Program-made: the position numbers and the translations under genes | From: Pseudomonas sp. SID14000 | GTDB lineage: Bacteria > Pseudomonadota > Gammaproteobacteria > Pseudomonadales > Pseudomonadaceae | Direction of reading: 5' to 3' | NCBI RefSeq assembly: GCF_002165135.1 | Contig: NZ_NFZQ01000012.1 | Coordinates: 62,001 to 126,000, forward strand | Length of the DNA: 64,000 nucleotides | Shown: positions 54,764 through 63,359 of the stretch, one piece after another | How positions within the stretch are numbered: the first letter of the stretch is position 1 | How the letters are laid out: every line of letters starts with the position of its first letter | The notes under the pieces: model-generated | The model's input: the letters and a program-made list of their open reading frames with translations, nothing else | The model's database searches: none | Told to the model about the DNA's origin: nothing

Positions 54764-54892
54764 TTGGCTATGACGAGACGGGCGAGGGAGCGTGACTGCG
54801 TAAAAAAAGTTGGATTGCGGTCTGGAGATCTGTACCGCGATTTCTGTGGGACCGTGTCGGGTTTCAGATTTTGCTGAAGATCGATTGGCGGA

Positions 54893-55855
54893 TCAGTTCA
54901 GGATGACCAGCGCCGGGTACTCATGCAGCTGTGCCGAGGTGATGTGGGCCAGCGCGCGCAGGGTTTCCAGCGGCTGGTCGAGGCGATAGTTGCCAGTGAC
55001 CGCCATGTCTTCCAGTAGTGCATTGCGGTTGATGATCCAACCCGGATAGTAGCGCTGTACCTCGGCCAGCACCTGGCTCAGCGGGCAGTTCTCGAACACC
55101 AGGCGGCCGTCGACCCAGGCCAGGTCCTTGTGCATGTCGGGGCGCTGGCGTTGGCCGAATCCCTGGGGGCCGACGCTGATGCTGTCGCCGGCACTCAGGC
55201 GGATGCGCTGGTCGCGGCCCCCCTGCAGGTCGACATCGCCGCGCTGCACCCGCACCTGCGCCTCGCCGTCGAGGTAGCGCACGGCAAAATCGGTGTTGCG
55301 CACCTGCGCGCGCAGCGGCCCGGCCTGCACTTCCAGTGGCAGCAGCGCACCCTCGGGGACCTGGAAATAGGCCTCGCCCTGCAGCAGGCGGGCGACCTGG
55401 CGGCCGTCACGGTGGTCGCTGGCAAACGCCGAATTGGTGTTGAGCAGCACTTTCGCCCCGTCTTCCAGCTGCAGGCGCTGGCGCTCGCCCACCACCGTCA
55501 GGTGGTCGGCCTGCAGGCGCATGGGCAGGTTGCCGAGGGTGAACAGCCCGACCAGCAGCACGGCCGCTGTGGCCAAGGGTTTCCAGTGGCTGCGCAGGCG
55601 CCCGCGCCACGAGCGACGCCGCTGCTGGTGCATCTGCGCGGCCGCCTGGTGCAGCGGCGCTCCGTTCCACAGGGCTTGCGCCTCGACATAGGCCTCGGCA
55701 TTTTCCGGGGCCGCACTCAGCCAGGTTTCGAAGGCCTGGGTGTCCTCGGCGTCGGCGCATTGCAGGCGCACCAGCCAATCCAGCGCCTCGTCCATGGCAC
55801 GAGCACGGGCGCTGGGCCCGGCGGGTGACGGGCGAGGGGCGGGGCTGTCTGTCAC
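54893..55855 (-). CDS. FecR-family anti-sigma factor
   Basis: A 320-residue FecR-type sigma regulator. The N-terminal cytoplasmic anti-sigma domain (DEALDWLVRLQCADAEDTQAF) is followed by one membrane helix (about LATAAVLLVGLFTLGNL) and a periplasmic FecR domain (RLQLEDGAKVLLNTNSAF). A GTG at 55855 with AAGGACT upstream fits best; an ATG at 55795 is the alternative. It transmits the signal from the STN receptor to the FecI-like sigma factor encoded 71 bp upstream. Confidence 0.92.
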   Translation of the reverse strand: MTDSPAPRPSPAGPSARARAMDEALDWLVRLQCADAEDTQAFETWLSAAPENAEAYVEAQALWNGAPLHQAAAQMHQQRRRSWRGRLRSHWKPLATAAVLLVGLFTLGNLPMRLQADHLTVVGERQRLQLEDGAKVLLNTNSAFASDHRDGRQVARLLQGEAYFQVPEGALLPLEVQAGPLRAQVRNTDFAVRYLDGEAQVRVQRGDVDLQGGRDQRIRLSAGDSISVGPQGFGQRQRPDMHKDLAWVDGRLVFENCPLSQVLAEVQRYYPGWIINRNALLEDMAVTGNYRLDQPLETLRALAHITSAQLHEYPALVILN

Positions 55856-55926
55856 GGTGAGTCCTTGAATGATTTTTTGCGAATGATCAAGGCTAAGGCG
55901 GGGTGTGGCAAGGGCTTTGCGTGACC

Positions 55927-56439
55927 TCACTTGAGGCGATCGGCGACACCCATGCAGATCGCCATGATCAGTTTCAGTTCCTTCTGTACCGTGCTGGGCG
56001 AAACATTCAGTTGCTCGGCGATTTCCAGGTAGGTGGCGCCATGCAGGCGGCTGAGGATGAAGATGCGCTGCTGGCGTTCGCTCAACTGGTTGAGGCTGAT
56101 GCTCAGGTGCTTGAGCAACTGCTCGGCATGGGCTGCATCCTCGCTGCTGCTGGCCGGCGCGGCGACACTGTGCAGGACTTCATCGGGCACGTCGTCGACC
56201 AGCATGCGCGATTGCACCCGGCGCGCACGCAGGTGGTCGAGGGCCAGGTTGCGCGCGGTCTGGAACACGAACGGTTCGATGTGTTCGATGGGCCGTTCAC
56301 CGAGGGCGCGGGACACCCGCAGGTAGGTTTCCTGCAACAGGTCCTCGGCCGTGTTGGGGTTGCCCACCATGCGCTGCAAGGTGCGCAGCAGGGTAATGCG
56401 CTGGACGAGGAAGACAGAGTTGAACCGGGACTGACTCAC
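55927..56439 (-). CDS. FecI-like ECF sigma factor
   Basis: A 170-residue ECF sigma factor. Region 2 includes NPNTAEDLLQETYLRVSRAL and VFQTARNLALDHLRARR; region 4 includes LNQLSERQQRIFILSRLHGA and YLEIAEQLNVSPSTVQKEL. The start is a GTG at 56439. A strong Fur box lies 27 bp upstream, so it should be made under iron limitation and then direct expression of the heme receptor. Confidence 0.93.
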   Translation of the reverse strand: MSQSRFNSVFLVQRITLLRTLQRMVGNPNTAEDLLQETYLRVSRALGERPIEHIEPFVFQTARNLALDHLRARRVQSRMLVDDVPDEVLHSVAAPASSSEDAAHAEQLLKHLSISLNQLSERQQRIFILSRLHGATYLEIAEQLNVSPSTVQKELKLIMAICMGVADRLK

Positions 56440-56465
56440 GGGGGGACCTGGCCGACGAAAGGTTA

Positions 56466-56482
56466 ATGATAATGCTTATCAT
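56466..56482. promoter_or_regulatory. Fur box upstream of the FecI-like gene
   Basis: ATGATAA-TGC-TTATCAT is a perfect 7-bp dyad and is close to the Fur consensus GATAATGATAATCATTATC. It lies immediately upstream of the sigma-factor gene. Confidence 0.85.
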
Positions 56483-56576
56483 CAGTATCGAAGGTCAAGT
56501 TTGGAAATGTTAGGAAAAGGTAAAGATTGTGAGTCCGCTTGTGCATGGCGGAGGATTTTCTGTGTATTTGAGATCG

Positions 56577-56787
56577 AGCGCCGCCCGCGCGGCGCTTCGC
56601 GGGACAAGCCCGCTCCCACATCTGTTTCGGGCCAGTTACTCCTGTGAGATTTTTGCGCGCTGCCTTTGCGCATGACGCTATATCGAGTCGTACAACCAAG
56701 GCGGACAGAGGTGGCCTTACAGGATTGATGGGCCCGAAACAGATGTGGGAGCGGGCTTGTCCCGCGAAGCGCCGCACGGGCGGCGCT
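56577..56787. repeat. Large REPIN with 57-bp arms
   Basis: 56577-56633 (AGCGCCGCCCGCGCGGCGCT...) is complementary to 56731-56787 at 56 of 57 positions, with 97 bp between. The core GTGGGAGCGGGCTTGTCCCG marks a third REP family; the arms extend outside the usual REP unit with AGCGCCGCCCG and TCTGTTTCGGGCC. It fills most of the 382-bp gap between the FecI-like gene and gap. Confidence 0.92.
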
Positions 56788-56821
56788 CGGTTTCACAGGC
56801 GGCGCAAATGTCGGCTTGAGC

Positions 56822-57823
56822 TCACCGGGCTCTACACAACGCCAAACAGTTATCCAGCATGCGGTTGGAGAACCCCCACTCGTTGTCATACCAGGCCAGC
56901 ACCTTGAGCATGCGCCCGTTGGCTCGGGTATGGTTGGCATCGAAGATCGACGACAGCGGGTTGTGGTTGAAATCGCAGGAAACCAGCGGCAAGGCGTTGT
57001 AGCCCAATACCCGCGAGTGCTTGCTGGCTTCGAGGAACAGCTGGTTGACTTGCTCGGCCGTGGCCTCGCGCTTGAGGTTGACGGTGAGGTCCACCAGCGA
57101 CACGTTGATCACCGGCACCCGTACCGCCATGCCGGTCAGCTTGCCGGCCAGCTCCGGCAGCACCAGGCCCACGGCCTCGGCGGCGCCGGTCTTGCTCGGG
57201 ATCATCGACTGGGTCGCCGAACGCGCACGGTACGGGTCGCCGTGGTACACATCAGTCAGCACCTGGTCGTTGGTGTAGGCGTGGATGGTTGTCATCAGGC
57301 CCTGTTCGATGCCGAACTCGCGGTGCAGCACCTGGGCAATCGGCGCCAGGCAGTTGGTGGTGCAGGAGGCGTTGGAAATGATCTGGTGCGAGGCCCGCAG
57401 GATGTCGTGGTTGACCCCGTACACCACGGTGGCATCGGCGCCCTTTGCCGGTGCCGAGACAATCACCTTGCCAGCCCCCGCGGCCAGGTGTGCGGCGGCC
57501 TTGGTGCGCTCGGTGAACAGCCCGGTGCATTCGAACACCACGTCGATCGCCTCGGCCTTCCAGGGCAGTTCGGCCGGGTTGCGGATGGCACTGACCGCGA
57601 TACGGTCACCATTGACCGTCAGGCTTTCGTGGTCGGCCTCGACGCTGGCATCGAAGATGCCGTGCACGCTGTCGTACTTGAGCAGGTGGGCATTCATGGC
57701 GCTGTCGCCCAGGTCGTTGATGGCGACGACCTGCAGGTCCTGGCGGTAGCCTTGGGTATACAGTGCGCGCAGGACGTTGCGCCCGATGCGGCCGAATCCA
57801 TTGATGGCGATGCGTAGGGTCAT
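56822..57823 (-). CDS. gap: Glyceraldehyde-3-phosphate dehydrogenase Gap
   Basis: The 333-residue enzyme oxidises glyceraldehyde-3-phosphate, here formed by the Entner-Doudoroff pathway. It starts MTLRIAINGFGRIGRNVLRA; the catalytic Cys lies in the SNASCTTNCLAP motif. Length is normal. It is divergent from edd, with two HexR-type operators in the 265-bp gap. Several gap paralogues are usual in P. putida; this one corresponds to gap-1 by context. Confidence 0.96.
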   Translation of the reverse strand: MTLRIAINGFGRIGRNVLRALYTQGYRQDLQVVAINDLGDSAMNAHLLKYDSVHGIFDASVEADHESLTVNGDRIAVSAIRNPAELPWKAEAIDVVFECTGLFTERTKAAAHLAAGAGKVIVSAPAKGADATVVYGVNHDILRASHQIISNASCTTNCLAPIAQVLHREFGIEQGLMTTIHAYTNDQVLTDVYHGDPYRARSATQSMIPSKTGAAEAVGLVLPELAGKLTGMAVRVPVINVSLVDLTVNLKREATAEQVNQLFLEASKHSRVLGYNALPLVSCDFNHNPLSSIFDANHTRANGRMLKVLAWYDNEWGFSNRMLDNCLALCRAR

Positions 57824-57887
57824 GGCAGTACCTCTGGCAGTCCGAGTGAAACCTGTGGCAAAAAGGAGTTTCACTGAAACGGTTTTG

Positions 57888-57902
57888 TTGTTGGAATTAC
57901 AA
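57888..57902. promoter_or_regulatory. HexR-type operator 1
   Basis: TTGT-TGGAATT-ACAA fits the HexR motif TTGT-N7/8-ACAA known from P. putida. It is 65 bp upstream of the gap start, so it probably controls gap. HexR is released by the Entner-Doudoroff intermediate KDPG. Confidence 0.7.
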
Positions 57903-57949
57903 GATTATTCACCTTTCGATAGAAAACAAGCCTTTTTAGTGGCAGTATT

Positions 57950-57965
57950 TTGTTTAAACATACAA
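57950..57965. promoter_or_regulatory. HexR-type operator 2
   Basis: TTGT-TTAAACAT-ACAA fits TTGT-N8-ACAA. It is nearer to edd and probably controls the edd-glk-gltR-gtrS transcript. Its spacer differs by one base from operator 1, within the known N7/N8 range. Confidence 0.7.
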
Positions 57966-58088
57966 CGAGTGGTTGGGCGACGTGCCTCCACCGATGCTGC
58001 GGGCTCTTCCACCTTGAGCCTAGGCCGCAATCGTTTGGAGGGGAAATGCCCGGCAAACCGCCCTTACAATTAGCCTGGAGTCCAGTAC

Positions 58089-59915
58089 ATGCATCCGCGC
58101 ATCCTTGAGGTCACCCAGCGGCTGGTCGAACGTAGCCGTGCCACCCGCGAACGCTACCTGCAACTGATTCGCGGCGCGGCCAGTGACGGCCCCATGCGTG
58201 CCAGCCTGCAGTGTGCCAACTTCGCCCATGGCGTGGCCGGTTGCGGCAGCGACGACAAGCAGACCCTGCGCCTGATGAACGCGGCCAACGTGGCCATCGT
58301 CTCGGCCTACAACGACATGCTTTCGGCGCACCAGCCGTACCAGCACTTCCCTGAGCAGATCAAGCAGGCCCTGCGCGAGGTCGGCTCGGTCGGTCAGTTC
58401 GCCGGTGGCGTGCCGGCCATGTGCGACGGCGTGACTCAGGGTGAGCCGGGCATGGAGCTGGCCATCGCCAGCCGCGAAGTGATCGCCATGTCTACCGCCG
58501 TGGCCCTGTCGCACAACATGTTCGACGCCGCGCTGATGCTGGGCATCTGCGACAAGATCGTCCCTGGTTTGATGATGGGCGCACTGCGCTTTGGTCACCT
58601 GCCGACCATTTTCGTCCCGGGCGGGCCGATGGTCTCCGGCATTTCCAACAAGCAGAAGGCCGATGTGCGCCAACGCTACGCCGAGGGCAAGGCCAGCCGC
58701 GAAGAGCTGCTGGAGTCGGAGATGAAGTCCTACCACAGCCCGGGCACCTGCACCTTCTACGGCACTGCCAACACCAACCAGCTGGTGATGGAAGTAATGG
58801 GCCTGCACCTGCCGGGCGCCTCGTTCGTCAACCCGTACACACCGCTGCGCGACGCACTCACCGCCGAGGCTGCGCAGCAGGTCACGCGCATGACCAAGGC
58901 CAGCGGCAGTTTCATGCCGTTGGGTGAAATCGTCGATGAGAAGGCGCTGGTCAACTCCATTGTCGCCCTGCACGCCACCGGCGGCTCGACCAACCACACC
59001 TTGCACATCCCGGCGATTGCCCAGGCTGCGGGTATCCAGCTGACCTGGCAGGACATGGCCGACCTGTCCGAGGTAGTGCCGACCCTGTCCCACGTCTACC
59101 CCAACGGCAAGGCCGACATCAACCACTTCCAGGCCGCGGGCGGCATGGCTTTCCTGATCCGCGAGCTGCTCGATGCCGGGTTGCTGCACGAAGACGTCAA
59201 CACCGTGGCCGGCCATGGCCTGCGCCGCTACACCCAGGAGCCGTTCCTCGACAACGGCAAGCTGGTGTGGCGCGAAGGGCCGCAGCACAGCCTGGACGAA
59301 AGCATCCTGCGCCCGGTGGCGCGGCCGTTCTCGGCCGAAGGCGGCCTGCGGGTGATGGAGGGCAACCTCGGCCGAGGCGTGATGAAGGTGTCCGCTGTCG
59401 CCCCCGAGCACCAGGTGGTCGAGGCCCCGGCGAGGGTGTTCCACGATCAGCAGTCGTTGGCCGATGCGTTCAAGGCCGGCGAGCTGGAGCGTGACTTCGT
59501 CGCTGTGGTGCGCTTCCAGGGCCCGCGCTGCAACGGCATGCCGGAACTGCACAAGCTCACGCCGTTCCTCGGCGTGCTGCAGGACCGTGGCTACAAGGTG
59601 GCGCTGGTCACCGACGGGCGCATGTCCGGTGCCTCGGGCAAGATCCCGGCGGCCATTCACGTTTGCCCCGAGGCTTATGACGGCGGCCCGCTGGCGCGGG
59701 TGCGCGACGGTGATATGGTGCGGGTCGATGGTGTCGAAGGCACGCTGCGGGTAATGGTGTCGGCCGAAGAACTGGCCAGCCGCGACTTGCCGCCGGCGCC
59801 CCAAGGCAACGACCTGGGCTGCGGGCGCGAGCTGTTCGGCTTCATGCGCATGGCGTTCAGCCCGGCAGAGCAGGGTGCCAGTGCGTTCACCTCGGCCCTG
59901 GAGAACCTCAAATGA
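58089..59915 (+). CDS. edd: Phosphogluconate dehydratase Edd
   Basis: Edd dehydrates 6-phosphogluconate to KDPG in the Entner-Doudoroff pathway. The 608-residue IlvD/Edd-family protein has Fe-S cluster Cys residues in MCDGVTQGE and LGICDKIVPG and the family stretch GGPMVSGISNKQKADVRQ. Its stop overlaps the glk start by four bases. Upstream HexR-type sites suggest induction by its own product KDPG. Confidence 0.97.
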   Translation: MHPRILEVTQRLVERSRATRERYLQLIRGAASDGPMRASLQCANFAHGVAGCGSDDKQTLRLMNAANVAIVSAYNDMLSAHQPYQHFPEQIKQALREVGSVGQFAGGVPAMCDGVTQGEPGMELAIASREVIAMSTAVALSHNMFDAALMLGICDKIVPGLMMGALRFGHLPTIFVPGGPMVSGISNKQKADVRQRYAEGKASREELLESEMKSYHSPGTCTFYGTANTNQLVMEVMGLHLPGASFVNPYTPLRDALTAEAAQQVTRMTKASGSFMPLGEIVDEKALVNSIVALHATGGSTNHTLHIPAIAQAAGIQLTWQDMADLSEVVPTLSHVYPNGKADINHFQAAGGMAFLIRELLDAGLLHEDVNTVAGHGLRRYTQEPFLDNGKLVWREGPQHSLDESILRPVARPFSAEGGLRVMEGNLGRGVMKVSAVAPEHQVVEAPARVFHDQQSLADAFKAGELERDFVAVVRFQGPRCNGMPELHKLTPFLGVLQDRGYKVALVTDGRMSGASGKIPAAIHVCPEAYDGGPLARVRDGDMVRVDGVEGTLRVMVSAEELASRDLPPAPQGNDLGCGRELFGFMRMAFSPAEQGASAFTSALENLK

Positions 59916-60874
59916 AGGACCTGCTGGTTGGCGACATCGGCGGCACCAATGCCCGTTTTGCGTTATGGCGTGACAACCAGCTACATGCAGTGAAGGTCTT
60001 CGCCACCGCTGACTACACCTGCCCGGAGCAGGCCATCGAGGCCTACCTGGAGGGGCAGGGCATCGCCCGCGGCGGCCTGGCGGCGGTGTGCCTGGCGGTG
60101 GCCGGGCCGGTCGATGGCGATGAGTTCCGCTTCACCAACAACCATTGGCGCCTGAGCCGCGTGGCCTTCTGCCAGACATTGCAGGTCGAGCGGCTGCTGC
60201 TGATCAACGATTTTACCGCCATGGCGCTGGGCATGACCCGCCTGCGCCCCGGCGAATTCCGCGAAGTGTGCCCAGGCCACGCGGACCTGTCGCGGCCGGC
60301 CTTGGTCATTGGCCCGGGCACCGGGCTGGGCGTGGGCGCGCTGTTGCGCCTGGGCGAACAGCACTGGCTTGCCCTGCCGGGGGAGGGCGGGCACGTCGAC
60401 CTGCCGGTGGGCAATGCCCGCGAAGCGGCGATTTACCAACACATTCACGGCCAGATCGGCCATGTCAGCGCCGAGACCGTGCTCAGCGGCGGTGGCCTGC
60501 TGCGCTTGTACCAGGCAATCTGCGCCCTGGACGGCGACATACCCCGACACAAGACCCCGGCGCAGATCACTGATGCCGCGCTGGGTGGCGAACCACGAGC
60601 GTTGGCGGTCATCGAACAGTTCTGCCGGTTTCTTGGTCGTGTAGCTGGTAACAATGTTCTGACCCTGGGCGCGCGGGGCGGGGTTTATATTGTTGGTGGC
60701 GTGATCCCGCGCTTTGCCGAGCTGTTCGTGCGCAGCGGGTTTGCCGCTAGTTTTTCCGACAAGGGCTGCATGAGTGGCTATTTCGCTGGCGTGCCGGTCT
60801 GGCTGGTGACGGCGGAGTTTTCCGGGTTGCTGGGGGCCGGGGTGGCTTTGCAGCAGGCGCTGGATAACAGATAG
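59912..60874 (+). CDS. glk: Glucokinase Glk
   Basis: Glk phosphorylates cytoplasmic glucose with ATP. The 320-residue protein starts MKDLLVGDIGGTNARFALWR, with the phosphate loop DIGGTNARFA, the catalytic Asp in LLINDFTAMA and the GPGTGLGVG motif. It overlaps edd (ATGA) and precedes the gltR/gtrS two-component genes. Confidence 0.95.
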   Translation: MKDLLVGDIGGTNARFALWRDNQLHAVKVFATADYTCPEQAIEAYLEGQGIARGGLAAVCLAVAGPVDGDEFRFTNNHWRLSRVAFCQTLQVERLLLINDFTAMALGMTRLRPGEFREVCPGHADLSRPALVIGPGTGLGVGALLRLGEQHWLALPGEGGHVDLPVGNAREAAIYQHIHGQIGHVSAETVLSGGGLLRLYQAICALDGDIPRHKTPAQITDAALGGEPRALAVIEQFCRFLGRVAGNNVLTLGARGGVYIVGGVIPRFAELFVRSGFAASFSDKGCMSGYFAGVPVWLVTAEFSGLLGAGVALQQALDNR

Positions 60875-60958
60875 GTGATAGGGGGCCGCACAGCAGCCCC
60901 GAAGGCAACACCCGACAGCAGGCAAAAAGACCTGCAATCAACAAGAGGACGGACCACC

Positions 60959-61684
60959 TTGAGCACTGCCGGCAAATCGATCCTGATGGTCGACGACGAC
61001 CAGGAAATCCGCGAACTGCTGCAAACCTACCTGAGCCGCTCCGGCTTCCAGGTGCACGCCGAGGCCGACGGCAAAGGCTTTCGCCGCGCCCTGGAAAGCA
61101 CCCCCTGCGACCTGGTCATCCTCGATGTCATGCTGCCCGACGAAGACGGCTTCAGCCTGTGCCGCTGGGTGCGCCAGCACCCGCGCCAGGCACGGGTACC
61201 GATCATCATGCTCACCGCCAGCTCCGACGAAACCGACCGGGTCATCGGCCTGGAGCTGGGCGCCGACGACTACCTGGGCAAGCCGTTCAGCCCCCGCGAA
61301 CTGCAAGCGCGGATCAAGGCCCTGCTGCGCCGCGCCGAGTTCGGCCAGGCGGCGCCGGGCAGTGCGGTGTTGGTCTTCGACGATTGGCGGCTGGACACGG
61401 TCAGCCACCGCCTGTTCCATAGCGACGGTGAGGAGGTGATTCTCTCCGGTGCCGACTTCGCCCTGCTCAAGCTGTTCCTCGACCACCCACAGCAGATCCT
61501 CGACCGCGACACCATCGGCAACGCCACCCGTGGCCGCGAGCCGATGCCGCTGGACCGCATTGTCGACATGGCGGTCAGCCGCCTGCGCCAGCGCCTGCGC
61601 GATACCGACAAACCACCCCGGCTGATCCGCACCGTACGCGGCAGCGGCTACCTGTTGGCTGCCAATGTCTGCAGTGCGCCCTGA
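60959..61684 (+). CDS. gltR: Response regulator GltR
   Basis: A 241-residue OmpR-type response regulator that controls glucose uptake genes in Pseudomonas. The receiver domain has DDDQEIREL, the phospho-acceptor Asp in LVILDVMLPDEDG, and a Lys in YLGKPFSPREL; the C-terminus is a winged helix (DRIVDMAVSRLRQRLRD). The start is a TTG at 60959 with GAGGA 10 nt upstream; the frame extends 28 codons further without support. It overlaps gtrS by 20 bp. Confidence 0.92.
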   Translation: MSTAGKSILMVDDDQEIRELLQTYLSRSGFQVHAEADGKGFRRALESTPCDLVILDVMLPDEDGFSLCRWVRQHPRQARVPIIMLTASSDETDRVIGLELGADDYLGKPFSPRELQARIKALLRRAEFGQAAPGSAVLVFDDWRLDTVSHRLFHSDGEEVILSGADFALLKLFLDHPQQILDRDTIGNATRGREPMPLDRIVDMAVSRLRQRLRDTDKPPRLIRTVRGSGYLLAANVCSAP

Positions 61685-63119
61685 GCGGCGCTGGCGCCTG
61701 CTGCCGCGCTCGCTACTGGGGCGTATGCTTCTGCTGACCCTGCTGGTAGTGCTGCTGGCCCAGGGTTTGTCGAGCATCATCTGGGTTGCCCAGTTACGTG
61801 CCAGCCAGTTGCAGGGCTTGCGTGCCAGCGCCAGCAGCCTGGCCCATTCGATGAGCGCCAGTGTCAGCTACTTCCGCTCGTTGCCAGTGGCCTACCGGCC
61901 GATGGTCCTCGACCAGTTGCGCAGCATGGGCGGCACGCGCTTCTTCGTGTCGCTCAACGCCAAACCGTTGGACATGCCGCTACTGCCCGTTACCCCGCGC
62001 AAGCAGGCGGTGATCGATGTGTTCCAGCAAGTGCTGCATGAGCGCCTGGGTTCGCAGATGGAAATTTCCGTGGAGTTCGTCGGGCCCGATGACCTGCGCA
62101 TCTTCAACAGCGGCCTCAAGCTCGACGAACTGCCACGTTCCTGGGCGCATTACTCGCTGACCCTGGAACCGCTCAACCCGCCGGTGCTGGTAACGCAGAT
62201 CCGCCTGGGCGAAAGCGAGTGGCTGTACATCGCCTCGCTGCTGCCCGAGCCCTACACCAGCCTGGAAGCCGAGCGCCTGCCGCGCCAGCAGATCGGTTTC
62301 ATCGTGCTGACCACGGCCTTGCTGCTGTTGTTCATCGGCTTGCTGGTGCACTGGCAGAGCTGGCCGCTCAAGCGCCTGGCGCGGGCCGCGCGGGAGATGT
62401 CGCTAGGCGCTGATGTGGCGCCTGTGGCCGAAGGCGGCGGCAGCGAGGTGGTCGAGGTGGGCCGGGCATTCAACAGTATGCGCGAGCGCATCAGCCGCTA
62501 CCTGACCGAGCGCAGCCAGCTGTTCAGTGCCATCTCCCACGACTTGCGCACGCCGATCACCCGCTTGCGCCTGCGTGTCGAGCTGCTGGAGGATGAGCGC
62601 CTGCAGGCCAAGTTCAGCCAGGACCTGGACGAGCTGGAGCTGTTGGTCAAAGGTGCGTTGCAGTGCGTGAAGGACACCGACATCCACGAGAACATCGAGG
62701 CGGTCGACCTCAACCAGGTGCTGGAAATCCTGGCCGAGCCTTACCTGGGCGATGGCCGCATCACGCTCGAAGGCCGGGCGCTGGCGCCGTACCCGGGCAA
62801 GCCGCTGGCGTTGCGGCGCTGCATCGGCAACCTGATCGACAACGCCATCAAGTATGGCGAGCGGGCACATCTGCGGATCATCGACAGTGCCGAGGCGTTC
62901 GTCCTGCAGGTGGATGACCAGGGGCCGGGCGTGCCGCAGCAGCAAATGGAGCAGGTGTTCGAGCCGCACTTCCGTCTGGCCGGGCAGCAGCAGGGGTACG
63001 GGCTGGGATTGGGGATTGCGCGCAACATAGCCCATAGCCATGGGGGAGAGGTGAGCTTGCTGAACCTGCGTGAGGGCGGGTTGCGGGTGACCTTGTATCT
63101 GCCGCGGGGCATGGACTGA
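61665..63119 (+). CDS. gtrS: Sensor histidine kinase GtrS
   Basis: The partner kinase of GltR. The 484-residue protein has two transmembrane helices (about residues 16-36 and 205-227) around a periplasmic sensor domain, a HAMP linker, the H-box FSAISHDLRTPITRLRLRV and ATPase motifs NLIDNAIKYGERA, DQGPGV and GYGLGLGIARNIAHSHGG. In P. putida GtrS senses 2-ketogluconate and 6-phosphogluconate. It ends just before a REPIN and a sugar epimerase gene. Confidence 0.93.
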   Translation: MSAVRPERRWRLLPRSLLGRMLLLTLLVVLLAQGLSSIIWVAQLRASQLQGLRASASSLAHSMSASVSYFRSLPVAYRPMVLDQLRSMGGTRFFVSLNAKPLDMPLLPVTPRKQAVIDVFQQVLHERLGSQMEISVEFVGPDDLRIFNSGLKLDELPRSWAHYSLTLEPLNPPVLVTQIRLGESEWLYIASLLPEPYTSLEAERLPRQQIGFIVLTTALLLLFIGLLVHWQSWPLKRLARAAREMSLGADVAPVAEGGGSEVVEVGRAFNSMRERISRYLTERSQLFSAISHDLRTPITRLRLRVELLEDERLQAKFSQDLDELELLVKGALQCVKDTDIHENIEAVDLNQVLEILAEPYLGDGRITLEGRALAPYPGKPLALRRCIGNLIDNAIKYGERAHLRIIDSAEAFVLQVDDQGPGVPQQQMEQVFEPHFRLAGQQQGYGLGLGIARNIAHSHGGEVSLLNLREGGLRVTLYLPRGMD

Positions 63120-63127
63120 AGGGTTGT

Positions 63128-63256
63128 GTTGCCTGTGTCGGCCTCTTCGCGGGTAAACCCGCTCCCACAGAGGCCTCACAGGTCCATACAGACTCCGAGG
63201 CTAATGCAAAAACTTGTGGGAGCGGGTTTACCCGCGAAGAGGCCAGCACAGGCAAC
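63128..63256. repeat. REPIN after gtrS, 42-bp arms
   Basis: 63128-63169 (GTTGCCTGTGTCGGCCTCTT...) pairs with 63215-63256 at 40 of 42 positions, with 45 nt between. The arms extend about 12 bp beyond the core TGTGGGAGCGGGTTTACCCG. Confidence 0.9.
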
Positions 63257-63359
63257 GCAAATGTCACTTGCTGGTGACAAATCCACCTTCCTTGGTGACA
63301 TTCCCATCCAGGCCCGCTCACTAGAATTCGCACACGACTGGCAAGGATCAAGCTGGCCC

